A stretch of DNA of 64,000 bases from Brevibacillus composti (GTDB lineage Bacteria > Bacillota > Bacilli > Brevibacillales > Brevibacillaceae): contig NZ_CP066308.1 in the NCBI RefSeq assembly GCF_016406105.1, positions 4,376,501-4,440,500 on the forward strand, read 5' to 3'. This document shows, piece after piece, positions 26,144 through 36,304 of this stretch. Position 1 is the first letter of the stretch, and every line of letters starts with the position of its first letter. The position numbers were made by a program, and so were the translations under genes. A model generated the notes under the pieces. The model searched no databases and was not told the origin of the DNA. It saw nothing but the letters and a program-made list of their open reading frames with translations.

Positions 26144-26223
26144 ATAAGCCCCCCCTCCGGCCATTTGTTATATTACACATTCCACATTATCCCTTAAATT
26201 CCTGCCATCTTAGATTGATAACC

Positions 26224-26264
26224 CAAAAGAAAAGCCGGTGTTCAGCAACGATTGAACCCCGGCT
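26224..26264 (-). terminator. Terminator of the type III R-M operon
   Basis: On the minus strand AGCCGGGGTTCAAT pairs with TGAACACCGGCT and is followed by TTTCTTTT. It lies just after the res stop codon. Confidence 0.85.
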
Positions 26265-26277
26265 CAATGCTAAATTA

Positions 26278-29200
26278 TTACCCCTTTACAATTTCCAATA
26301 GCTTCTCATAGCTGTTAACCACATCATACTTGAACTGGTCCGAATTCAGCTTAGCAAAATGCCTCCGTGCACACTCAATCTTCGCCTTCTCGACTTCACG
26401 CAGCTCCATCGAATCCAATGAGCCTTTCGTCTCGGCAATAAAGTAAATGTGCTTCACGTCGCCTTCTTTGAATACAATCGCCCAGTCCGGATTGTAGTCG
26501 CCTACCGGAGTAGGGATGTAAAATCCGCGTGGCAGCTTCGCATAAACCTGTACTTCTTTGCTCGTATCTAGATCTTTCGCAAATGCACGCTCAATCTTGG
26601 AATCCGTTACGACGTAATCATAAATATGCTTTTCAACGGAAATGGCGTTTTGGCCCAGTTGTCCTTTCAAGTTATTCTTCGTAAACACATCTGTATGGAA
26701 CGTATCATTGATCACATCGTAAGTAATGGATTCAATGATCGTGGTCGCCTTCTGTTCGTTAATAAGCCTGGACGCCCGGATAATAAATTCCTCGGGATTC
26801 TTCCGGAATAACAGGAAGGTAGACGGTTTAATGCTTTTCAGGATGGCTACAATCGTCTTCCTTGTAAGTCGCGTTTCATCCATCATCTTACCGATCAAGT
26901 CGTACTTGATCTTTGACGTAGCAGGCCCGTTCACGTACTCCGTTTGCGTCTCCCGTGTTACAAATGCTTCACCTTGTTTGAGTTGCTCCCGAGACTCAAT
27001 CTCCTTCATCTCGCCGTGTTTAATTGCGTAGCGGATGTCGGGCACCTGCAAATTCATGTCTAACGCCAGGATACACTTCCGTACCAACTCATCGGAATCA
27101 AATCGAACTGTATAGACAGATTTTTTGTTGATCCGGTTCCACAACTCCTTGAACTCTTGCTTATAGAAGTTGTTGTTAACCTTCACCGAAACGATATTGC
27201 GATTCCGATCATTCTCCGCAATATCTGCCTTGCCTTCTACGTAGATGGATTTAACCAGTTCGATGAGCGATTCTTGAAATTCACGTAGTTCATCGGGCAG
27301 CTTGACCGTTTGCTCGTTAACTGCGGCAAAGTAGTCGTCCGTCAAACGAAATTCATCATCGACATAGCCATTTTTGATAAAGGCAAATTGCAGCTTGTTT
27401 GCCAGCTTCTCATCGATACTTAATTGTTCGCCGCGGGCATTGGTAAGCACTTTATTCAGGAAGAAATCCACGTTAGCCTTACGTGGCCGATCCGACAATG
27501 TAGCGGCAATCTCGCTTTGTAGCTGCTTGGCAAATTCTTCGTAGGACTCGCTTGCAATAACGGTTAGAGAATTGATCTCGTGAACATCAATACCTGGAAT
27601 GCTGGAGTCGATCCGTTCACCGTATTTATTCACGCACAATCTTAATCCACGCCCAACTTCCTGCCGTTTCTTAATCGTGGAGTCGCTATGTTTGAGCGTG
27701 CATATCTGGAATACGTTCGGATTATCCCAACCTTCCTTCAACGCCGAGTGGGAGAAAATAAATCGTGTCGGTTCCTCGAAGCTGAGAAGCCGTTCCTTAT
27801 CCCGCATGATCAAGTCGTAGGCATCAACATCATCGGAGTCCGTCTCCCTTGCAGACACTTTGGAATCGACAAACCGGTTGCTTCTCTTGTCAATGGAGAA
27901 GTAGCCTTTATGCGTACTCTTTACCTGAATCGAATTCAAATATTGAATGTATGGGTCATCCGCAAACAACGACAGCTGTTCGTTCAATAGCTCCATATAT
28001 TCTTCTTCAAAAATGTCAGCGTACTCTCCATTTTTCTCGTTGCCGTCTTCATCATATTGTCGGTACTTGGCGACTTCATCAATAAAGAAGAGTGAGAGCA
28101 CTTTGATTCCTTTATGGAATAGCACCCGCTCCTTTTCGAAGTGAGATTTCAGCGTCTCTCGAATCTGAATTCGGCGGAAATGAAGCTCGCTGACATCGCC
28201 CTGTACATCACCGGCGTACAGCGTAACACCATTGATGAAACTGATGCTGTTATTCTGTCCGTTAATTTCCGATACTTTATAGCCTTTATATTGCTCCAGA
28301 TGATCGGACAACTGATAGAGGTCATCGCCCGTCACGATTTTCTTGGACACTTTGGTTAATCCGGACTTTGTCCGTTTTTCATATTCAAGACGGGCTATGG
28401 GAGCGTGCTTATCGCTGACATCTACGCCTTCGAGATAGACATAGCTGTTGGTTCCATTGGTTCCTTTCACTGAAATGCCTTTGACGCTGATCTTCTTGAC
28501 TAGCTTCATGTTATACGCATCCAGAGCATCGAGGCGATAGACTTTGTTATAATCCTCCCGGTGTGTTGCCGAATACCGCAGCGTAAACAATGGTTTGAAA
28601 TCTTTGAGTGCTTCCTTCGTCTTCTGACCTTCCACCGATTGAGGCTCGTCAATTATCAATATTGGATTTGTGCTGGCGATTACATCAATCGGACGCCGAG
28701 AGTTAAAGTCATCCAGTTCCATAGATATTCTTCTTGCATCCTTACCCTTCGCATTAAACGCTTGGGAGTTAATGATCATGACATTAATTCCAGCGTCGCT
28801 GGCGAATTTCTCGATGTGATGCAATTGCTTTGAATTGTAGACAAAATACCGAGCCTTTGACCCGTATTCAGACATGAAGTGGTCTTCGGTGATCTGAAAC
28901 GTCTTCAGTACGCCTTCCCGAATGGCAATCGAAGGAACAACAATAATGAACTTGCTCCAGCCATACTTTTTATATAGTTCGAACATCGTCCGAATATAGG
29001 TGTATGTTTTCCCCGTACCGGTTTCCATCTCGACTGTAAGGTTGTATTTGCCTTCAAGCCGTTCGGACAATTTCAAGCCATTTTGCCGTTGTATGGCCTG
29101 AATATTACTCAACACTTCCTGATCAATAAGTTTAATAGGATTGTTCTTGAAGCCATAATCAGACTCACCGCTTGTGGTTTGAAACAAATCTCCCATTTCC

Positions 29201-29328
29201 ACGCTTTTCTGCCTGCGTCCTTTATCAAGCGTAAACCGAGAGGATTCGTTCGGCTGCCCTTGGAACACGTCTACAATACTCTTGACCGCATCCAATTGAA
29301 ATTGTTGATGTTTGAATTTGATTTTCAT
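26278..29328 (-). CDS. res: Type III restriction enzyme Res subunit
   Basis: The 1,016-residue protein has an SF2 helicase core with Walker A METGTGKTYTYIR (101-113), motif II IIDEPQ (about 225) and motif VI EVGRGLRL (about 575). The C-terminus has a PD-(D/E)XK nuclease pattern, YNPDWAIVF with IAETKGS (about 940-965). Together with Mod it translocates or slides along DNA and cleaves at a fixed distance from unmethylated sites. The start ATG lies 15 bases after the mod stop. All key motifs are present, so cleavage activity is expected. It closes a four-gene operon. Confidence 0.92.
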   Translation of the reverse strand: MKIKFKHQQFQLDAVKSIVDVFQGQPNESSRFTLDKGRRQKSVEMGDLFQTTSGESDYGFKNNPIKLIDQEVLSNIQAIQRQNGLKLSERLEGKYNLTVEMETGTGKTYTYIRTMFELYKKYGWSKFIIVVPSIAIREGVLKTFQITEDHFMSEYGSKARYFVYNSKQLHHIEKFASDAGINVMIINSQAFNAKGKDARRISMELDDFNSRRPIDVIASTNPILIIDEPQSVEGQKTKEALKDFKPLFTLRYSATHREDYNKVYRLDALDAYNMKLVKKISVKGISVKGTNGTNSYVYLEGVDVSDKHAPIARLEYEKRTKSGLTKVSKKIVTGDDLYQLSDHLEQYKGYKVSEINGQNNSISFINGVTLYAGDVQGDVSELHFRRIQIRETLKSHFEKERVLFHKGIKVLSLFFIDEVAKYRQYDEDGNEKNGEYADIFEEEYMELLNEQLSLFADDPYIQYLNSIQVKSTHKGYFSIDKRSNRFVDSKVSARETDSDDVDAYDLIMRDKERLLSFEEPTRFIFSHSALKEGWDNPNVFQICTLKHSDSTIKKRQEVGRGLRLCVNKYGERIDSSIPGIDVHEINSLTVIASESYEEFAKQLQSEIAATLSDRPRKANVDFFLNKVLTNARGEQLSIDEKLANKLQFAFIKNGYVDDEFRLTDDYFAAVNEQTVKLPDELREFQESLIELVKSIYVEGKADIAENDRNRNIVSVKVNNNFYKQEFKELWNRINKKSVYTVRFDSDELVRKCILALDMNLQVPDIRYAIKHGEMKEIESREQLKQGEAFVTRETQTEYVNGPATSKIKYDLIGKMMDETRLTRKTIVAILKSIKPSTFLLFRKNPEEFIIRASRLINEQKATTIIESITYDVINDTFHTDVFTKNNLKGQLGQNAISVEKHIYDYVVTDSKIERAFAKDLDTSKEVQVYAKLPRGFYIPTPVGDYNPDWAIVFKEGDVKHIYFIAETKGSLDSMELREVEKAKIECARRHFAKLNSDQFKYDVVNSYEKLLEIVKG

Positions 29329-29343
29329 CGCTGCTCACCTTCC

Positions 29344-31260
29344 TTACAGCACTTGAATTTCGGTGCTCGGAGAGAGCAGTTTGAACAGTTCTTCCACATT
29401 GATGCGGGCCGAATCATCCCGGAACGAGCTATCGCGGAAAACAACCCTAAGCGGCTGATCCGTTGCGATTTTCTTGATAACCGATTCTGGCAACTCTTCA
29501 TCGAAACAAGCGATTAGAGAGTTTCCGGCAACGTAGTGGACAGTTTTGCCTTCGATTTCTTTAGTCTCCATCGGCAAAGACAGTTCCAGTCCGCATTCCA
29601 GCATCACCTGGATGAGCAAATCCTCGCCTGTGCGGTCTTCTTTGATGTTGGATGTCAGATCATCCAAATTCATCTGACCCAACTTGTCAGGCGTGTAGTA
29701 AACGTCCTTCATGTTGCTGGAGTCTACACGGTACACTCGAAAACCGTAATCGATTTCCGCTTTTGTTTCTTCCTTGATTTTCTTAGCAGCTCGGCGTATG
29801 CGTTCCTTGCCGATTTCGCAAATTGTTTTAAATCCCGCTTTATATGCATCAGAATCCTCATCTGTAAGAGCAGGGATTTGTACCATGATATATTTACGAT
29901 TTTTCAAATCCTCTGCATTTAGCTCCATTACTGCATGAGCAGTTGTAGCAGAGCCAGAGAAAAAGTCAAGGATAATGTCATTCGACGTTGTAACAGTATT
30001 TAATATAGTTTTTATTAGGTCTACAGATTTTGGTGATTGAAATAACTTTGCCCTTTCATTGAACAAAGATGAAAACGCGGCCTGTCCTTTTTCCGTGTAG
30101 AAGAGTTTGTCGTTAAATATAGTTTTAAGCATTTTTGTAGCACCTTCGGCGTAGCTTTTACGATATATTTTCCAAAGGCCGTTTGGATTTTGTTTTGCAA
30201 CCAAAAGGTGAATATCATTTGCTGCTTTAGTTCTATCCCATGTCCAGCAACCTTCAAACCCATCGTCCCATATCGGTTCAACTGTGACATAACCATCTAT
30301 ATATTCGAGCGAAACTTCGGAAGTAACAGGGTTTACATAAAACGGGTAAAAAAGATTTTTACGATTATGTTTTCCGAATTCTCTATGAGTATTTCTTAAT
30401 TCTAAGGTTCTATATCTTCCTAGTTCATCTTGTTCCGGGTATTCATCTTCTATTTGATCTTGATCTTTTTCTATTGCAAAATATCCCTTTGGAAGGGGTG
30501 ACTTTGAATAAACTAATATATACTCATGATTTGTTGCAAAATATTTATCCTGCGACCTTCCTTTAGGATTACATAATGTGGTGATTTGTGCTACAAAATT
30601 ACCTGAAAAAACATTGTCACAAATCATTCTTAAATGATCTAGCTCATTATCATCAATACTAATAAATATGACTCCATCTTCACGCAACAAATTCCTTGCT
30701 AATTTCAATCTTGAATACATCATTGTTAACCAGTCACTATGGAAACGTCCGTTTGATTCGGTATTCTGAAAGAGTCGATTACCTTCGACATCTATCTGAC
30801 CGGAATCCTCTAAATATTCGTTGGATGATGCTTTGAAATCATCTTTATAAACGAAATCTTTTCCTGTATTATATGGTGGATCAATATATATGCATTTTAT
30901 CTTGTTTAAATACGATTCTTGCAATAGTTTCAACACTTCGAGGTTGTCCCCCTCGATGTATATGTTTTGTGTATTATCCCAGTCTACACTGTCTTGTAAA
31001 ATTGGACGTAATGTTTTATCAATAGGAGTGTTTGCATTAAGTATAGCTTCTTTCTTTCCCGGCCACGTCAATTGAAACCGCTCTTTTTCACCCTCGACGA
31101 TAAAATCAGAAAGTTCCTGTTTTAACAAATCAAAATCGACCGCTCGTTTAATTTTTCCTTGTTCATCTCTCGCTTCGGTAATCACGTTGGGGAACAACTC
31201 AGCAATCTTATCGATATTGGCTTGGGTCAAATCCACCGATTTCATCGTTAGTTTATTCAT
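29344..31260 (-). CDS. mod: Type III DNA adenine methyltransferase Mod subunit
   Basis: The 638-residue protein carries motif IV DPPYNTGKDFVY (127-138) and motif I DFFSGSATTAHAV (432-444), in the order of beta-class N6-adenine methyltransferases, the class of type III Mod. The target recognition domain should be the variable middle (about 220-400). No simple repeat suggesting phase variation is seen. It lies 17 bases after the DUF4391 gene and 15 before res. The recognition site cannot be predicted from sequence alone. Confidence 0.93.
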   Translation of the reverse strand: MNKLTMKSVDLTQANIDKIAELFPNVITEARDEQGKIKRAVDFDLLKQELSDFIVEGEKERFQLTWPGKKEAILNANTPIDKTLRPILQDSVDWDNTQNIYIEGDNLEVLKLLQESYLNKIKCIYIDPPYNTGKDFVYKDDFKASSNEYLEDSGQIDVEGNRLFQNTESNGRFHSDWLTMMYSRLKLARNLLREDGVIFISIDDNELDHLRMICDNVFSGNFVAQITTLCNPKGRSQDKYFATNHEYILVYSKSPLPKGYFAIEKDQDQIEDEYPEQDELGRYRTLELRNTHREFGKHNRKNLFYPFYVNPVTSEVSLEYIDGYVTVEPIWDDGFEGCWTWDRTKAANDIHLLVAKQNPNGLWKIYRKSYAEGATKMLKTIFNDKLFYTEKGQAAFSSLFNERAKLFQSPKSVDLIKTILNTVTTSNDIILDFFSGSATTAHAVMELNAEDLKNRKYIMVQIPALTDEDSDAYKAGFKTICEIGKERIRRAAKKIKEETKAEIDYGFRVYRVDSSNMKDVYYTPDKLGQMNLDDLTSNIKEDRTGEDLLIQVMLECGLELSLPMETKEIEGKTVHYVAGNSLIACFDEELPESVIKKIATDQPLRVVFRDSSFRDDSARINVEELFKLLSPSTEIQVL

Positions 31261-31277
31261 GGCACGCCTCCTGTTAC

Positions 31278-31931
31278 TTAATCAAGTAGTTGATTCAATT
31301 CTTTTCTCTTTCGTTGCAGTTCCATGTTCAATTCAACTTTCTTGTTGAATTGTTTTTCGGCCCGTATCTTGGACTCTAGCCGTTGGCATTCTTGCGTCAG
31401 CTTGTCAATTTGGGCTTGCCGCTCCAAAACGGCTGTAAGCTCGATTTCCGGCTTCACCTTGATGGGAAGCAGTTGACGGATGATGTTCTCGTAAACAGCC
31501 TTCAGATCGAGTCCTTGGAGAATGTCGAGTTTGATACTCTCCACCGGCTGCCAGTCCGTCTCATGGTAGGAACGAACTACAGACCGATTGTCGTCGGTTT
31601 GATTTCGCTCTTTGTAGGCGATAGCGAGCTTGGCCTGACCATCATACATTAAGACATGCAAAATGGGATAAGGGATCGCCTTGTCAATATTCCGCAGCAA
31701 GTCAAGGGAGTAGGTTTGCTCCTTCAAATGAATCTCGAATATCTGAATTTCTTCAATGTCGTCTTTCGGATCGAGACGAATCGTCTCCTTGGATAACTTG
31801 TGTTTCCAGATGATCGATTCGACTTGTTCAGTAAACAATTCCTTCAGATGTTGGTTTGCATGCAGCTTCTCATAAAATTTGTTCTTCGGAATTTTGCGGT
31901 TTACGAGTGTACTTGACGGCAATTGAAACAT
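31278..31931 (-). CDS. DUF4391 protein of the R-M operon
   Basis: The 217-residue product has an N-terminal alpha/beta domain (LPSSTLVNRKIPKNKFYEKL, LSKETIRL, EIQIFEIHLKEQTY, IPYPILHVLMYDGQAKLAIAYK) typical of DUF4391, and a C-terminal coiled coil (about 165-217, rich in E, K and Q). I use ATG 31,931 (ribosome site AGGTAGG); a GTG one codon earlier is possible. DUF4391 genes commonly lie between a SNF2-type helicase and a type III mod gene. The role is unknown; the coiled coil suggests a scaffold. Confidence 0.8.
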   Translation of the reverse strand: MFQLPSSTLVNRKIPKNKFYEKLHANQHLKELFTEQVESIIWKHKLSKETIRLDPKDDIEEIQIFEIHLKEQTYSLDLLRNIDKAIPYPILHVLMYDGQAKLAIAYKERNQTDDNRSVVRSYHETDWQPVESIKLDILQGLDLKAVYENIIRQLLPIKVKPEIELTAVLERQAQIDKLTQECQRLESKIRAEKQFNKKVELNMELQRKRKELNQLLD

Positions 31932-31942
31932 CACGCATTCAC

Positions 31943-34900
31943 CTACCTGATAACGACAAAGGTGAGGAGTTCAAAGTCCTCAAGCCCTTTAATCGAGTCG
32001 ATCAATGCTGTCGTACCTCCCGAACTGAACAAGCTATCCAGATCGTTTTCTACTTTCACCTGTACAATCGAGCGGATGGTTTCTTGGAGCAGCATGGAAT
32101 ACATGTCCATCTTTTTGCCGTCTTTCGTCGCTTGATTGAAACTGCGGCAAGCATCCATCATCGGTTCGGATTGCCCTCTGCATAGAGCTCGCAGGATATC
32201 CAGCGTCTTTTTGACATCCATATGATTGGTGATGACTTCACCATCTTCGCTCATGTAGACGAGATAGAAGGGATGCAGCCGGTTCTGCTTGTCGGGATTC
32301 AGTTCCTCATTAACGTTGCGAAGAACAAAGATGACGCCGGGCTTTGCTCCCTTCTCTTCGTCAGCAGCCACAACCGCATGCAGTCCGCTCGGAACGGTAT
32401 CAAGTTCTCCGTTCTCCTTGACATAGTTCACCAAGTCCATGCGAAAATCGTTCAGGCCCAAATCGGTGATGGAGACGCCCGTGTTCATATCATCCAGATC
32501 GACGACTTCCTTCTGCAAACGATGAAGTTGCTGCTTCCGATATTCCAGATCGCTGGATTGATTGAACAGAACGTTATCATCGCCGGTTGCCGTCATATCC
32601 ATGATGACCATGCGATTCTCAACCCGTTCTTTTAACTGAATGTATTCATCCAGCGTCATGTTGGGCCAGAAGTTCACCAATTGAATTTCCTTGTTCTGCG
32701 AACCGATCCGGTCTATTCGGCCAAATCGTTGAATGATCCGCACCGGGTTCCAGTGAATGTCATAGTTGATCAGATAGTCGCAATCTTGCAAGTTTTGCCC
32801 CTCAGAAATACAATCGGAAGCAATGAGCAGATCAATCTCGCCTTTGACATCCGGCATGGTCAGCTTCTTTTCCTTGGATCGCGGCGAGAAGCAAGTCAGC
32901 AATGTGCTGATATCATTCCGTAAACCAGCGGTGTTTTTGTTCTCATCGCTGCCGACGATTTTGGCCGTATCGATATTGTACTTGGCCTTCATATACTCGG
33001 ATAAATGCGTGTACAAGTATGCTGCGGTATCCGTGAACGCACTGAAAATGATGACCTTGCGGTTGCCGGGGTTGATTGGATGATTGATTTTGTGATCGAT
33101 AACTTGCTTTAATGTGTTTAGCTTCGCATCATGTTCAGGCGTTACTTTCCGCATTTCGGTCAGCAAGGCGGAAAGAATGTTGCGGTCATTCGTCAAATCT
33201 TCTTTCCAGCGAAGAACATCCATATCGGTCAAATTGATCTTGATTGTATCCCCGATGCTGAAATCATCGTCCAGCCAATCGTCATCGTCCAGATTGGCAT
33301 CCTCAATATCGGTATAACCTACAGCGTCGGATTTCCCGCTTCCCTCGAAGGCTTCGATTTGCTGTAGCGTCTGATCGATTTTGGAGACAATCTTGGAAAG
33401 GGTCAATCGGAACGACTCCACCGAACTTTCCAGGCGTTTCAGCAGGTTGATCCGCATCAAGAGCTGCAAGCTGCCTTCGCGATCCATCTGCCTGAAGTTC
33501 CCGCTACCGCCCCTTACACTGGTGTCATACAACTCTTCATAGAAACGCAATCGGCTCGGTTGAATATATTTGAATGGTGCATAGATGCCGAGATTGATTC
33601 TGGACAATTCTATAAAGATTTCATTATACCCGATAACATCCGCTCTGTCGGTCAAATCGCAAAACTTCGAGAGAGGCGGCAGCCGCCTTGGGAACTCGCC
33701 GATCTCCTCCGCTTTGTAATACTTCTGGATATGCTTGCGTGACCGAGCGATCGTCAAGCTGTCCAGCAGCTCAAAAAAGTCGAAGTCGAGCATACCAAGA
33801 AGCGTCTCCGTTGTACGTTCAGCAACATCCATCTTAGACCATTGGTTAAACGCGGACTGAGCTCGTTTGAAGATGTCGTTAATCCCCCGCTCCGTCCCCA
33901 ACTTGCTGTTGATTTCCTCTGGATTTCCTTCATAAGCCAAGGCAAGCTGGTTGCGAAGATCCATGAATTTGTTGTTCACCGGAGTAGCGGAGAGCATGAG
34001 CACTTTCGTTTTCACGCCGCTTTTCAACACTTTCCGCATCAGCTTCTGATACCGCGTCTCTTTATCTTTCTTGGCTTCGTTGTTGCGGAAGTTATGCGAC
34101 TCATCAATGACGAGCAGATCGTAATTACCCCAGTTCAACCGATCAAGCGGGATATCGTTTGATTTGCCTCTTTCCCGCGATATGTCCGTGTGGTAGAGTA
34201 CATCATAGCGGAAACGGTCGGCATACAGGATGTTGTTGGTCACGTTCTGTTTATATGTAAGCCAGTTGTCGCCGAGCTTCTTGGGACATAGCAACAATAC
34301 GGACTTGTTGCGAAGTTCATAGTATTTAATGATGCCAAGAGCCGTGAATGTTTTCCCCAGACCGACGCTGTCTGCCAGGATGCATCCATTGTATTTTTCC
34401 AGTTTATTAATCGCACCAAGAACCGCGTCTTTCTGGAAGTGATAGAGACGTTTCCAGATTTCCGTCTCTTTGAATCCAGTTGCTTCGTTGGGCAATATGT
34501 CTTCTGTGATGTCCGATAGGAACTCGTTGAAAATATTGTACAAAATGACATAGTAAATGAACTCCGGAGAGTTCTCTTTATACACCGATGAAATATGCTC
34601 CACAACCTGGTTCGTGACATCTTCAAGCTTGCTTTTGTCATTCCATACCTGATCGAACAGATCGAAATACATTTTGGTAAACGGAGCTTCTGTGAACTTG
34701 TTCACCATCTTGGAGAGAGCATTGCCCTTTTCATAACCAAGATCAACGGTCGTAAAGCCATCGATCGGCATATAGGTGATCGGCTCGTTTGCAGTCTGCA
34801 CATTCAGCATGCCTTGCATTGAACCTGAAGTACGGTTCGATTTGAACGTGACTTTTTTACGAATCCAGTCACTGCACTCTTTTGCAATCGCTTTGAGTGT

Positions 34901-35185
34901 CAATTCGTTTTTGAGCCGGATTTCAAATTCGGTGCCGTACAAGCTTTTTTCCCGGTTCCGTTTCGGGATATAAAATTCCCGCTTCTCCTTTTTTATGCTA
35001 TCCGCAATAAAGGTGGGAGAGGTGAAGATGAACCGGACTTCTTCCACCTGATTCAGTTCTTTCATTAAGGCTTCATATGCATAAATGGAGAAGCATGATG
35101 CAGCAATCGATACTTTGCTGCCTTTGCGAACTTCAAGTTTCAAATTTTCGCCGAGAAGATTGTCGATATTATTGATGATTTCCAT
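31943..35185 (-). CDS. SNF2-family helicase with PLD-like N-terminal domain
   Basis: The 1,080-residue protein begins with a PLD-like domain (KGSKVSIAASCFSIYAYEAL, VRFIFTSPTF), then a SNF2 core. Motif I is LADSVGLGKTFTALG (about 270-284), motif II is IDESHNFRN and motif III is LMLSATPVNN. The second domain holds SDCISEGQNLQDCDYLINYD and IQRFGRIDRIGS (motifs V and VI). I see no HKD catalytic pair in the N-terminal part, so nuclease activity is doubtful. It is the first gene of the extended type III operon, with AGAGGTG before its ATG. It may move along or scan DNA to assist Mod/Res or act separately. Confidence 0.87.
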   Translation of the reverse strand: MEIINNIDNLLGENLKLEVRKGSKVSIAASCFSIYAYEALMKELNQVEEVRFIFTSPTFIADSIKKEKREFYIPKRNREKSLYGTEFEIRLKNELTLKAIAKECSDWIRKKVTFKSNRTSGSMQGMLNVQTANEPITYMPIDGFTTVDLGYEKGNALSKMVNKFTEAPFTKMYFDLFDQVWNDKSKLEDVTNQVVEHISSVYKENSPEFIYYVILYNIFNEFLSDITEDILPNEATGFKETEIWKRLYHFQKDAVLGAINKLEKYNGCILADSVGLGKTFTALGIIKYYELRNKSVLLLCPKKLGDNWLTYKQNVTNNILYADRFRYDVLYHTDISRERGKSNDIPLDRLNWGNYDLLVIDESHNFRNNEAKKDKETRYQKLMRKVLKSGVKTKVLMLSATPVNNKFMDLRNQLALAYEGNPEEINSKLGTERGINDIFKRAQSAFNQWSKMDVAERTTETLLGMLDFDFFELLDSLTIARSRKHIQKYYKAEEIGEFPRRLPPLSKFCDLTDRADVIGYNEIFIELSRINLGIYAPFKYIQPSRLRFYEELYDTSVRGGSGNFRQMDREGSLQLLMRINLLKRLESSVESFRLTLSKIVSKIDQTLQQIEAFEGSGKSDAVGYTDIEDANLDDDDWLDDDFSIGDTIKINLTDMDVLRWKEDLTNDRNILSALLTEMRKVTPEHDAKLNTLKQVIDHKINHPINPGNRKVIIFSAFTDTAAYLYTHLSEYMKAKYNIDTAKIVGSDENKNTAGLRNDISTLLTCFSPRSKEKKLTMPDVKGEIDLLIASDCISEGQNLQDCDYLINYDIHWNPVRIIQRFGRIDRIGSQNKEIQLVNFWPNMTLDEYIQLKERVENRMVIMDMTATGDDNVLFNQSSDLEYRKQQLHRLQKEVVDLDDMNTGVSITDLGLNDFRMDLVNYVKENGELDTVPSGLHAVVAADEEKGAKPGVIFVLRNVNEELNPDKQNRLHPFYLVYMSEDGEVITNHMDVKKTLDILRALCRGQSEPMMDACRSFNQATKDGKKMDMYSMLLQETIRSIVQVKVENDLDSLFSSGGTTALIDSIKGLEDFELLTFVVIR

Positions 35186-35451
35186 AGTTCACCTCTTGTT
35201 CCGCCCGAAACCACGCAACTTTTCCTATTCGACATCCCCCGCTGAAATTCCTTGTTTGAAGTAGTTCTGATTTCCTATTTGAGGAAATATATTGTTCGAT
35301 GATGACTTTTGTAACGTGAATTGGGTGTTGAACTTGAAAAAATTGATGTTTCGGCCTCAGCACCGCCTTACCCAGGCAAGAATCCCAATGAAACAAGCCA
35401 AAAGTCCACAAAATCAATCGATGAAGGGTTACTGTCGGCTGATCAATATTC

Positions 35452-35480
35452 TATATATCGTCAATCTTGATGAATTGTAA
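35452..35480 (-). promoter_or_regulatory. Candidate promoter of the type III R-M operon
   Basis: On the minus strand TTACAA and TATATA are separated by 17 bases, leaving a leader of about 260 bases before the helicase ATG. The rest of the 35,186-35,450 gap holds no gene that I can support. Confidence 0.4.
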
Positions 35481-35487
35481 CGTAACA

Positions 35488-35515
35488 CAGAAAAAGCCGA
35501 ACCATCAAGTTCAGC
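35488..35515 (-). terminator. Terminator of the ankyrin remnant
   Basis: On the minus strand GCTGAAC pairs with GTTCGGC across a six-base loop, followed by TTTTT. Confidence 0.65.
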
Positions 35516-35550
35516 CCGTAGTTTAAAACCCAGCCTTATTAATCGTATAT

Positions 35551-36266
35551 CTAACCTCGTTTGCTCTCTTTTGTTCCAGCATTTTTTAACAATTCAGCTA
35601 TCTCTGTCAGTCCAGAGTCCTTGGCGAATTGCAGCAAATATTTATTGTTGACGATAGTTCGATTCGGATCGGCCCCATAGTCCAGCAATATTTTGACCAT
35701 TTTGGTTGAACCTTTTTCTACCGCTTTCCATATCGCCGATTCAGTGCTTACATTTGGGTCGGCACCCGAATCCAAAAGATACTTGGCCATTTCAATATCA
35801 TCATTTTCTACAGCGTAATTCAAAGCCGTTTTTCCTGCACTCATGTAGTTGGGATTGGCTCCGTGTTTCAATAGAAGCTCTATGATTTTCATATTTTTGT
35901 TTCCGGCAGCCACTAATATGGCATTGGATCGAGTGGAGTCAGCTCCATCACTTCTTCTGGCACCAAGTTTTCCCATGGTTTGGTTGAAGTCCCGCCGCTC
36001 GTTACAATTGGCCGTAAAGGCGGCTTGGATGTCTCAATTTTATCCGCAATGTAAAACATGCCTGCTGTCAGTCCGACCGTCATCAGCAGACTGCATACTG
36101 CAATCGAAATAATGAATCCGGCTCTTTTCCTTGGTACTTCTTGACGTTAACGCATGCTCTGCGGTTGATCATTCTCGGATATATTACCCCGGTTTACAGG
36201 TTTTCCGCATTGAGCACAGAAGTTTTCATCTTCGCGATACTTGCGTCCGCAATTCGTGCAAAACAC
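35551..36266 (-). pseudogene. Zinc-ribbon / membrane / ankyrin-repeat protein, disrupted
   Basis: A GTG start at 36,266 behind GAGGAG opens FCTNCGRKYREDENFCAQCG, a zinc ribbon, and meets TAA at 36,147. The same frame then encodes a transmembrane segment (AGFIISIAVCSLLMTVGL) and stops again. A frame change near 35,950 leads into about three ankyrin repeats (KIIELLLKHGANPNY, MAKYLLDSGADPN, MVKILLDYGADPN). The three parts form one plausible membrane-anchored protein, broken by a stop and a frameshift. The ankyrin part alone could still be made as 141 residues. Confidence 0.7.
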
Positions 36267-36304
36267 GTTTTCATCTCCTCGGCTGTTTAATCAAACGGGA
36301 CAAC

